5,369 bases of DNA from Acidimicrobium sp. BACL17 MAG-120823-bin42 (GTDB lineage: Bacteria > Actinomycetota > Acidimicrobiia > Acidimicrobiales > Ilumatobacteraceae). The notes under the pieces are model-generated. The model searched no databases, was not told the DNA's origin, and saw nothing but the letters and a program-made list of their open reading frames with translations. Location of the stretch: assembly GCA_001438985.1 (NCBI GenBank), contig LIAZ01000085.1, positions 1 through 5,369 on the forward strand. The letters run 5' to 3'. The position numbers and the translations under genes are program-made. This document shows positions 1-5,282 of this stretch, piece by piece; the stretch's first letter is position 1; each line of letters begins with the position of its first letter.

Positions 1-194
1 CGGCGCTTCGCCGTGGAGGACTGGAAACTTCGTCCGGCATCGATATCGCAACCGATGTAGAAAACGTCAAGATTGAATTTCCAGCACCGTTCCCGTATCA
101 ACTTGATGGTGACTACTTGGGAGACACAACATCGATTGAAATCAAGAACTGCCCTGATGCCCTGCGCTTAGTGCGGCCTTTGATCGAGTATTAA
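1..194 (+). CDS. Diacylglycerol kinase family lipid kinase, C-terminal end (partial)
   Basis: This is the last 63 codons of a gene that begins upstream of the window; the first complete codon is at position 3 and the stop is TAA at 192-194. The fragment reads ALRRGGLETSSGI near the edge, then FPYQLDGDYLG, then CPDALRLVRPLIEY at the end. The Q-hydrophobic-DGD-x-hydrophobic-G motif followed by a short beta strand and a 'P-x-A-L-R-L-V-x-P' tail is the typical C-terminus of the YegS/DgkB/BmrU lipid kinase family. These enzymes phosphorylate diacylglycerol or a related lipid at the inner face of the membrane, feeding phosphatidate back into phospholipid synthesis. The catalytic GGDGT nucleotide-binding motif would lie upstream and cannot be seen, so substrate is undefined. 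It runs tail-to-tail into a glycerophosphodiester phosphodiesterase gene, with 3 bp between the two stop codons. The family assignment is good; exact function is open. Confidence 0.82.
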   Translation, partial: ALRRGGLETSSGIDIATDVENVKIEFPAPFPYQLDGDYLGDTTSIEIKNCPDALRLVRPLIEY

Positions 195-197
195 TCG

Positions 198-941
198 CTA
201 GCTTGCTTGCGCAATAACTTCTAGCGCAACATTTGGAACTTTGGTGCAAATACCATCGATTCCCCATGACACTAACTCGGCCATCCGCACTGGGTCATCA
301 CATGTCCATGTGTTCACTGCAACGCCATTGCGATGCATGGTGTCAACCACCGAACGCGTCAGTGTTTTGACGTATGGGTGATACGCCTGATGCCCTGATC
401 CAAGCAGATCTTTTGCGAGAGCATCTGCGGCGTCGTCAGCAACTCCCATGTCGAGCCATGCTGTCGGCAATTCATGCCACAAGCGATGCACTGAATCAAC
501 GGTTTCGCGCCTAAACGACGAGATCAGCCATTGATCAGGTGCACCTCGCGTACGCAGGTAATCAACCACCAACGTTGCCAAGGTGTCACTTGGATCAAAA
601 TCGGGTTCGGACGGATCATTCTTAATTTCGATATTCACCCACATACCTGCACACGCATCGAGCGCAGCAGCAAGAGTTGGTACTTCGTCGGGAATGTCAG
701 AAATGTTCAGCGTGTTGAGCACTCGGCCATCAGCAAGTGCAGGGTCGTGATGCACCACCATTTCCCCTGACGCGCACATCCGCACGTCTAGCTCAACTGC
801 ATGACTTCGCAACTCGCGTGCTCGCATAAATGCCAGCGTTGTGTTTTCGCGCTCAGCCGCAGAAGCACCGCGATGTGCCATTACCTGCACATGGGCAGGA
901 CCCGAATGGGGGCGATGTGGCATCCAACGAGCAATGGTCAC
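198..941 (-). CDS. Glycerophosphodiester phosphodiesterase (GDPD family)
   Basis: A 247-residue protein covering a whole GDPD TIM-barrel domain. The enzyme hydrolyses glycerophosphodiesters from phospholipid breakdown to glycerol 3-phosphate plus an alcohol, using a divalent metal. Visible active-site motifs are AHRG (H23, R24), REN (E32), VELDVR (E50, D52), HHDP (H65, D66), NIEIK (E105, K107), ISSF (140-143), VNTWT (209-213) and GIDGICTKVP near the end. No signal peptide or membrane segment is seen, so it is probably cytosolic and acts on imported or internally released diesters. The start used is GTG at 939-941; nothing like a Shine-Dalgarno precedes it (upstream bases are pyrimidine-rich). 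Only about 18 residues precede the first barrel strand VQVMAHRG, so GTG at V18 or ATG at M21, the latter with a weak AGG upstream, are alternatives. A candidate promoter lies at 968-996. Its lipid-kinase neighbour suggests lipid turnover as a shared theme. Confidence 0.9.
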   Translation of the reverse strand: MTIARWMPHRPHSGPAHVQVMAHRGASAAERENTTLAFMRARELRSHAVELDVRMCASGEMVVHHDPALADGRVLNTLNISDIPDEVPTLAAALDACAGMWVNIEIKNDPSEPDFDPSDTLATLVVDYLRTRGAPDQWLISSFRRETVDSVHRLWHELPTAWLDMGVADDAADALAKDLLGSGHQAYHPYVKTLTRSVVDTMHRNGVAVNTWTCDDPVRMAELVSWGIDGICTKVPNVALEVIAQAS

Positions 942-967
942 AGGCGAAGGGTACAGCCAAAAACGTC

Positions 968-996
968 ACAATAAAAAAATAAAAATATTTTGTCCA
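968..996 (-). promoter_or_regulatory. Candidate promoter for the phosphodiesterase gene
   Basis: Read on the minus strand, TGGACA (996-991) is followed after exactly 17 bases by TATTGT (973-968). The latter fits the actinobacterial housekeeping -10 pattern TAnnnT. The spacer is almost entirely A/T. Transcription would begin around position 961, leaving a leader of about 20 bases before the GTG start at 941. The assignment rests on motif and spacing alone. Confidence 0.45.
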
Positions 997-1015
997 GGGT
1001 CTTGAAAGTGACCCT
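996..1015. promoter_or_regulatory. Inverted repeat over the opposing -35 boxes (candidate operator)
   Basis: AGGGTC (996-1001) and GACCCT (1010-1015) are perfect 6-bp arms around an 8-base centre that contains the TTGAAA -35 box of the whiB promoter. The left arm touches the last base of the minus-strand -35 box. A dimeric regulator bound here would block both promoters. This is visible in the sequence; the regulator is unknown. Confidence 0.4.
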
Positions 1016-1030
1016 CTTGGTGTCTATCGT
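1002..1030 (+). promoter_or_regulatory. Candidate promoter for the whiB gene
   Basis: TTGAAA (1002-1007) is followed after 17 bases by TATCGT (1025-1030), a match to the TAnnnT -10 pattern of the main actinobacterial sigma factor. The expected start of transcription is near 1037, giving a leader of about 39 bases. The A/T tract at 970-990 falls a little upstream of the -35 box, about where an alpha-subunit contact (UP element) would be. The -35 box is 5 bp from the opposing -35 box of the minus-strand promoter, so the two cannot easily be occupied at the same time. Confidence 0.55.
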
Positions 1031-1036
1031 GACACC
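1019..1036. promoter_or_regulatory. Inverted repeat framing the whiB -10 box (candidate operator)
   Basis: GGTGTC (1019-1024) and GACACC (1031-1036) are perfect 6-bp arms whose 6-base centre is exactly the -10 hexamer TATCGT. Its centre lies 22 bp from the centre of the inverted repeat at 996-1015, about two helical turns, so both would face the same side of the DNA. The arms of the two repeats agree at four of six positions (AGGGTC versus GGTGTC). Confidence 0.4.
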
Positions 1037-1061
1037 GTCCTACTGGCCTTCTTAGAAATTC

Positions 1062-1069
1062 AAAGGTGA
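1062..1069 (+). promoter_or_regulatory. Ribosome binding site fixing the whiB GTG start
   Basis: AAAGGTGA is a strong match to the 16S rRNA 3' end (AGGTGA core) and ends 6 bases before the GTG codon at 1076-1078. This supports that GTG as the start in a region with no in-frame ATG close by. Confidence 0.7.
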
Positions 1070-1075
1070 CTTACC

Positions 1076-1378
1076 GTGTCTATTCTTGCAACAAGCCTTG
1101 CCCTCGGATCCGCGGACTACACCTGGCGCAAAGAAGCCCTCTGTCGGGACACCGATCCCGAATTGTTTTTCCCCGTGGGAAGTACCGGGCAAGCGTTGCA
1201 ACAAATTACAGCAGCAAAATCGGTGTGCTGTGAGTGCACCGTGAAGAATGAATGCCTCGAGTTCGCAATTGAAACCAACCAAGATTGCGGTATCTGGGGT
1301 GGCACTTCAGAAGAAGAGCGTCGCGATATTCGTCGCAAGATGGCCGCAGCACGTCGCGCAGCACGCGTTACTGCCTAA
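1076..1378 (+). CDS. whiB1: WhiB family iron-sulfur transcriptional regulator, WhiB1/WblE type
   Basis: A 100-residue WhiB protein. The four cluster cysteines are C23 and the C-x2-C-x5-C set C51, C54, C60. The 'GIWGG' turn is at 72-76, and a basic C-terminal tail follows (RRDIRRK then AARRAAR) that in this family contacts DNA. The stretches WRKEALCRDTDPELFFPVG and CGIWGGTSEEERR closely resemble M. tuberculosis WhiB1. That protein holds a nitric-oxide-sensitive [4Fe-4S] cluster, binds the C-terminal domain of the housekeeping sigma factor, and acts on transcription as the cluster state changes. Two additional cysteines occur: C52, adjacent to ligand C51, and C71, just before the GIWGG turn. 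The GTG start is supported by a good ribosome binding site. The stop codon abuts the stop of the convergent kinase gene, an arrangement also found for whiB1 and pdtaS in mycobacteria. The family is certain; the WhiB1 subtype is inferred from remembered sequences plus context. Confidence 0.93.
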   Translation: MSILATSLALGSADYTWRKEALCRDTDPELFFPVGSTGQALQQITAAKSVCCECTVKNECLEFAIETNQDCGIWGGTSEEERRDIRRKMAAARRAARVTA

Positions 1379-2878
1379 TTACACCGTTACGGGTACGCGC
1401 AGTTCGACGACAGTCCCCTGACCGTCGACCATTCCCCTAATTCCCACCTCGTCGCCCTCGGCTTGTACGCCGGCGCGCATCGCAATTGACCCTGCCAATT
1501 CAGTGGTCACCAGTGTGCGCACAATTGACAGGCCGAGCCCAGTTGCATGGGCAAAGTCAAAGGTTGGGCTCAACCCGATGCCATCATTCACCACCTTGAC
1601 GCTCAGCGCATCCTCGTCATGGCTCAAAGCAACGACGACCGACCCACCGGTACTTCCCTCAGGGAATCCATGATCAACCGCATTTTGCAACAACTCAAGA
1701 ATGACCACCGAAAGCGGTGTTGCAATCGTTGCAGGAAGTCTTCCACCATCGCCCTTTACCACGAATCTCACTGGTCGATCGGCCGACTGCAAGCCCTCTT
1801 CAACAAGTCGCATTAACGGGCGAACAATTTCGATAAACGAAATGTCTTCGCCTGGCTCTCGCGACAATGTTTCATGTACAAGTGCAATCGTTCGAATGCG
1901 ACGAACCGACTCGCCTACCGCTTCTTTGGCTTCTGCGGAATCAAGGCGTCGCGCCTGCAAGCGCAACAGCGACGAAATCGTTTGCAAGTTGTTCTTAACA
2001 CGGTGGTGAATTTCGCGAATCGTTGCATCTTTTGTCAACAGCAGACGATCACGGCGACGCAGTTCGGAAACATCGCGCAGCAGCAGTACACCACCCACTA
2101 CTTCCACTGTGTTCCCCTTCGAGTTCAGCAGTGGAATACAACGTGTCAGCAATGTCACTTCAGATGTTTGTTCAATCTCTTCAATGACAGGTTCGGTTCG
2201 CTCATAAGCATTTCTTGCCGCACTTTCAGCAACACCTAACTCAGCAAGTGTTTGGCCAATTGCGTTCGTACTTACTCCGACGCGATGCAACGCCGACACT
2301 GCATTGGGTGATGCGTAGCGCACACGTGTTTGTGCATCAAGCACAATCGCACCGTCACCTACACGCGGGGCTACACCCGCATCAGCAATTCGACCTTCAA
2401 ACGGGAACAAACCTTGCGACACCATTTCTGCAAGCTTCAGAAAGATTTCGGCATACGTGGATTCCAATTGGCCAGCACGACGCGCCGAGTCAACTACCCA
2501 CTCGCGTGATAACACCGCAATAATTTTTCCTTTATGGCGAACAGGAATGGTGGCCATATTTGCTGGGCCACCAATTGCTTGCACCAATATCTCACCCTGA
2601 GAAATAGTTCCCTCAGCGAGACACCTATTTAATAGCACTTGCTCTGATTCCGACGCCCACGTATCTACATAGTCCTGGTGGTACAACGTCTGACCAGTTG
2701 CTGCGCGTACTTGTGCAGCAATTAACCATCCAGAATTTTCAACCGGCAGGTACAGCAGCATGTCGGCGAAACTAAAATCAGCGAGCATTCCCCATTCCGA
2801 AACAAGCGCCCCTAGGTGGCCAATTGCAGCGCCATCAAGCTTCGTGTGCTCGTGAGCAAGTTCGGCAAGCGTTGGCAT
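1379..2878 (-). CDS. pdtaS: PdtaS-like sensor histidine kinase (GAF-PAS-HisKA_2-HATPase)
   Basis: This 499-residue protein matches M. tuberculosis PdtaS (Rv3220c, about 501 residues) along its length, starting with the N-terminus (MPTLAELAHEHTKLDG). Domains in order are a GAF-type sensor (about 10-155), a PAS domain (about 175-275, with GDGAIVLDAQTRVRYASPNA), a HisKA_2 dimerisation and phosphoacceptor helix pair (about 285-365), and a HATPase domain (about 385-498). The H-box is REIHHRVKNNLQ with H292 the likely phosphorylated histidine; N399 sits in the N-box (ELLQNAVDHGF); G-boxes are NDGIGL (431-436) and TGLGLSIVRTL (446-456). There is no signal peptide or membrane segment, so it is soluble. 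Family members phosphorylate PdtaR, an ANTAR RNA-binding antiterminator, but no such partner is visible here. The ATG start lacks a clear ribosome binding site and lies 19 bp after the upstream ATPase gene, which suggests coupled translation. C86 and C247 are its only cysteines. Confidence 0.94.
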   Translation of the reverse strand: MPTLAELAHEHTKLDGAAIGHLGALVSEWGMLADFSFADMLLYLPVENSGWLIAAQVRAATGQTLYHQDYVDTWASESEQVLLNRCLAEGTISQGEILVQAIGGPANMATIPVRHKGKIIAVLSREWVVDSARRAGQLESTYAEIFLKLAEMVSQGLFPFEGRIADAGVAPRVGDGAIVLDAQTRVRYASPNAVSALHRVGVSTNAIGQTLAELGVAESAARNAYERTEPVIEEIEQTSEVTLLTRCIPLLNSKGNTVEVVGGVLLLRDVSELRRRDRLLLTKDATIREIHHRVKNNLQTISSLLRLQARRLDSAEAKEAVGESVRRIRTIALVHETLSREPGEDISFIEIVRPLMRLVEEGLQSADRPVRFVVKGDGGRLPATIATPLSVVILELLQNAVDHGFPEGSTGGSVVVALSHDEDALSVKVVNDGIGLSPTFDFAHATGLGLSIVRTLVTTELAGSIAMRAGVQAEGDEVGIRGMVDGQGTVVELRVPVTV

Positions 2879-2897
2879 AAAACGAAACTACTCGGCG

Positions 2898-4073
2898 TTA
2901 TGCAGGCTCCACAGAATCGCCGATAGCCACCAAGTCCGATGCAGATTTGAGCTCTGTTTCTGCCACGGCACAGACATACAACTGGGCCCCCGCTTCGTTG
3001 CAGTGCTGGCCCAAACGGTGCAACCTGTCGAGGTCGACTTTGCCTTGTTTTACTGCCAGTTCGGAGCCCTGCGCTACCGCATTGACCACTCGCGCTACCT
3101 GCTCGGCTGATGGCTCGAGTGATTCTGTGGCGCCAACAACGGCTTGCACAAACAAGGGGTCTTGGATCGCCTGTTGCAATGATCCAAGCGAGTCCTCTAC
3201 ATCACGCAGCAACCCAGCCGGGGTCACACGGTTAGCAATCACGCTGCCCAAGTGAAATGACCTGTTGCGCAATTCGTCAATGAGAAAATCGGATTCGCGC
3301 AATGGTGCGGGCTCCAGCGTGGTCACCACAATAAATGAGGTGTCCTGGTGCTTGAGTACTGCCTCGACCTCATTGGCTCGCGCTACAAACCCCTCCTCCA
3401 TCGTGCGAAACAATGTGAAGAACTCAGTGATGTCGGAGAGGAACCGAGCTCCAAGAATGCGATCAGCAACAATAAAGAACGGCTTAGCAGCAAGTGAAAA
3501 CAATCGTGATTGGGCCTGAGAGGTGAGCAGTCGAAGCAGCCGTGATGCAAAGAACTCTTTCATTCGCTTCGGCGCATCCAACACATCAAGTGCATTTCGT
3601 GATGGTGGTGTATCAACAATGACTAAGTCGTACTTGCTCGACTGCTGGGCTTCGTACAGTCGTTCCATTGCGATGTAGTCATGGCTATTTACAAATCGCT
3701 CGGTCAAGTTTTTATAGAGCTTGTTGGTTAACACTTTTTCGCACACCTCGGCATTTGGTGCACAGCGCGTAATCAACTCGTCCCAACTGGCCTTGGTATC
3801 AATCATCGCCGCATACATCGAGCCCGCAGGCACCATGTCGTTGTGCATTAATAGCCGTTGATCAACTTCAACAACTGCATTACCAAATGATTCAAGTCCT
3901 AAGGCGTCAGCAAGTCTGCGCGCAGGGTCAACAGTCAAGACAAGCACTCTGCGCTGATACGCATGAGCAGCAAATGCACCGAGTGATGCCGACATGGTTG
4001 TTTTTCCTACGCCACCACTTCCACACACCACCACCAGACGACCATGTTGCAACACCTCACGCAGGTTGTTCAT
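2898..4073 (-). CDS. bagB: ArsA/Get3-like ATPase, BagB (Rv3680) type
   Basis: A 391-residue P-loop ATPase of the SIMIBI class. The P-loop is CGSGGVGKTT (17-26) and the switch I-like segment is LTVDPARRLADALG (46-59). The Walker B/switch II-like segment is VIVDTPPSRNALDVLDAPKR (151-170), and an adenine-side ANR lies at 280-282. The order and wording match M. tuberculosis Rv3680, whose P-loop likewise lacks the lysine that normally precedes GG in the deviant Walker A motif; here that position is S19. The protein should form a nucleotide-driven dimer, most likely with the preceding BagA-like protein. It lacks the CxxC zinc motif of eukaryotic Get3, and there is no ArsB, ArsC or ArsR gene nearby, so arsenite transport is unlikely. 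The ATG overlaps the upstream TGA as ATGA, a sign of coupled translation and matched dosage; a GATGAG at 4079-4084 can serve as ribosome binding site. No membrane segment is seen. The natural client is unknown. Confidence 0.9.
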   Translation of the reverse strand: MNNLREVLQHGRLVVVCGSGGVGKTTMSASLGAFAAHAYQRRVLVLTVDPARRLADALGLESFGNAVVEVDQRLLMHNDMVPAGSMYAAMIDTKASWDELITRCAPNAEVCEKVLTNKLYKNLTERFVNSHDYIAMERLYEAQQSSKYDLVIVDTPPSRNALDVLDAPKRMKEFFASRLLRLLTSQAQSRLFSLAAKPFFIVADRILGARFLSDITEFFTLFRTMEEGFVARANEVEAVLKHQDTSFIVVTTLEPAPLRESDFLIDELRNRSFHLGSVIANRVTPAGLLRDVEDSLGSLQQAIQDPLFVQAVVGATESLEPSAEQVARVVNAVAQGSELAVKQGKVDLDRLHRLGQHCNEAGAQLYVCAVAETELKSASDLVAIGDSVEPA

Positions 4074-4987
4074 GACAGCTCATCTTTCAACACAGATGAC
4101 ATCACCGAAGTGATACCCGCTTCTTGTTCGTCAATTTCAAGAATTGACATAAATAACACTCCGCGCTGTTTGGCGTTGGTCGCAAGTTGCTCAAGCAACC
4201 CCACCTCACGTTTTCTGCGCTGTGTCGCAATGCTGAGTAATCGCAACGGACCGCGCAACACCGATGCTGGCTCACTAGCCATCATTCCTGATTCAACAGA
4301 ACTCACTAGTCCGGCAAACACCGCAAGATCTCCACCAGCAACAACGTCAGGGTGTACTCGGTTTGCTACAACAGCACTGACACTCACTTTGGTTTTGCTC
4401 TGCAACGTGTCCAACAACTGAATCGTTTCAAGTACCGGAATTTCTTCGGGCGTGGTGACGACAACCACCCCTGTTGCTGATTGATCGTGCAAGATATCTT
4501 GCATCCATCGTGTTTGATCTCGAATCACACCAACTTGCACAAGATTCGACAAAATGGCCGGCGCATCCACCTGAGCAACAATGTGACCAGTTGCCTCGGC
4601 ATCAACAATCACAATGTCGTAATTGCGTTCGCGGACTTCCCAGCACAATTTGCCGACTGCGAGAATCTCTTTCACGCCTGGCGCTGCGTTAGCAACGAAA
4701 TCCAGAATCTTGGCCAATGGCCCAAAGGTGCTGACCAATGGATTCTTGACAAAGAGGCGGATGTACTCCCTGAGCGAGTCCTCTGTATTCATTGCCATTG
4801 CAAACAAATTTGGTGCGATTTCGCGCTCAGCAAACTGCACACCCTCGGTGTGCAGGGCATGGGCAAGCGCGCCTTTGTCGTCCATTTCGACAACCAGCGT
4901 TCGTTTGCCACTCGCGGCACTCAGTTGGGCAAGCGCGCTAGCAAATGTTGTTTTCCCTACACCACCCTTGCCTGTAACAAACAGCAA
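4070..4987 (-). CDS. bagA: ArsA/Get3-like ATPase, BagA (Rv3679) type
   Basis: A P-loop ATPase of 305 residues from the TTG at 4987, with a complete deviant Walker A motif VTGKGGVGKTT (4-14), including signature lysine K7, which in this class reaches across the dimer. The switch I position reads EMDDKGALAHAL (34-45) instead of the DPA of ArsA/Get3. The switch II-like segment is VIVDAEATGH (126-135), and ANRVHP lies at 208-213. Overall order matches M. tuberculosis Rv3679, partner of Rv3680. It probably pairs with the BagB-like product. The start is uncertain: no ATG or GTG exists between the in-frame stop at 5033-5035 and the P-loop. TTG at 4987 has no ribosome binding site and opens directly in the first strand. 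CTG at 5009-5011 is preceded by GGGAG at a 6-base gap and would give 313 residues beginning (M)PHLLDHRLLFVTGKGG, which keeps the first strand whole. Confidence 0.88.
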   Translation of the reverse strand: MLFVTGKGGVGKTTFASALAQLSAASGKRTLVVEMDDKGALAHALHTEGVQFAEREIAPNLFAMAMNTEDSLREYIRLFVKNPLVSTFGPLAKILDFVANAAPGVKEILAVGKLCWEVRERNYDIVIVDAEATGHIVAQVDAPAILSNLVQVGVIRDQTRWMQDILHDQSATGVVVVTTPEEIPVLETIQLLDTLQSKTKVSVSAVVANRVHPDVVAGGDLAVFAGLVSSVESGMMASEPASVLRGPLRLLSIATQRRKREVGLLEQLATNAKQRGVLFMSILEIDEQEAGITSVMSSVLKDELS

Positions 4988-5008
4988 TCGGTGGTCAAGG
5001 AGATGTGG

Positions 5009-5022
5009 CAGTGTCAGCTCCC
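5009..5022 (-). promoter_or_regulatory. Ribosome binding site and possible CTG start of the bagA-like gene
   Basis: On the minus strand GGGAG (5022-5018) is followed by CTGACA and then CTG (5011-5009) in the bagA frame. The TGA stop of the DUF3107 gene (5016-5014) lies inside this gap, so a ribosome finishing DUF3107 would be placed directly over the site. The motif is clear; use of CTG is inference. Confidence 0.4.
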
Positions 5023-5247
5023 GAAGCCGAGCTTACGTACACCTTCTGGCGCACCGAACTCGACATAGGCGACCTTTGCCGAAGCAACCATTACTTCGCG
5101 GCCACGATTATCCACAAGAGACAACACTTCCGACTTTCCGGTGAGTGCTGCTTCTGCAGCAGCCTTTGCCACTGCTTGTGCTTTCTCGTCATCAATTTCC
5201 ACCATCAGTTCACGGACTGATTGTTGAATGCCAATTCGAATTTCCAT
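5014..5247 (-). CDS. DUF3107 family protein (TB9.4/Rv3208A-like)
   Basis: A 77-residue protein opening MEIRIGIQQSVRELMVEID, with a central alanine-rich helix (residues 21-36), then VLSLVDNRGREVMV and SAKVAYVEFG, ending VRKLGFGS. This matches the small actinobacterial DUF3107 family, for example M. tuberculosis TB9.4 (Rv3208A), which shares the MEVKIGI opening, the LTLTDERGR segment, the ARIAYVEIG segment and the RVGFG end. The biochemical role is unknown. The pattern of strand, helix, then two strands suggests a compact alpha/beta fold, and no metal-binding or catalytic motif stands out. There is no signal peptide. The ATG has a weak GGA ribosome binding site 6 bases upstream. It lies 35 bp after the fragment at the right edge and runs directly into the bagA-like gene, so it is probably co-transcribed with the ATPase pair. 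Confidence 0.88.
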   Translation of the reverse strand: MEIRIGIQQSVRELMVEIDDEKAQAVAKAAAEAALTGKSEVLSLVDNRGREVMVASAKVAYVEFGAPEGVRKLGFGS

Positions 5248-5282
5248 AATTGTTCCGATCGTTGAGGTGAGATATCTGCAGG

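Noticed and set aside
970..991. A/T tract as a replication origin or a terminator
   Set aside because: It is about 20 bp long without DnaA boxes or a preceding GC-rich hairpin; it fits better as promoter spacer and upstream element.
1007..1080. Complete CRP-type site (TGTGA-N6-TCACA) upstream of whiB
   Set aside because: Each GTGA was checked 6 bases on for a matching TCACA half; none is present. Only isolated half-site cores remain.
1052..1338. Minus-strand open frames opposite whiB
   Set aside because: The plus-strand WhiB protein has all its conserved cysteines and a good ribosome binding site; the opposite frames match nothing recognisable.
1547..2523. Several plus-strand open frames opposite the kinase gene
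   Set aside because: The pdtaS-like protein is conserved along its whole length, so these opposite frames are by-products of its codons.
2898..4987. Arsenic resistance operon, suggested by two ArsA-like ATPases
   Set aside because: No ArsB pump, ArsC reductase or ArsR repressor is present, the arsenite-site cysteine arrangement is not seen, and the pair matches the mycobacterial Rv3679/Rv3680 type instead.
4481..5144. Long plus-strand open frames opposite the bagA-like and DUF3107 genes
   Set aside because: Their translations are low-complexity and resemble no family, while the minus-strand frames carry clear P-loop and family motifs. They are antisense shadows.
5270..5277. AGATATCT palindrome between DUF3107 and the upstream gene fragment
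   Set aside because: An 8-bp palindrome alone is unremarkable, and no promoter boxes or second copy support an operator.
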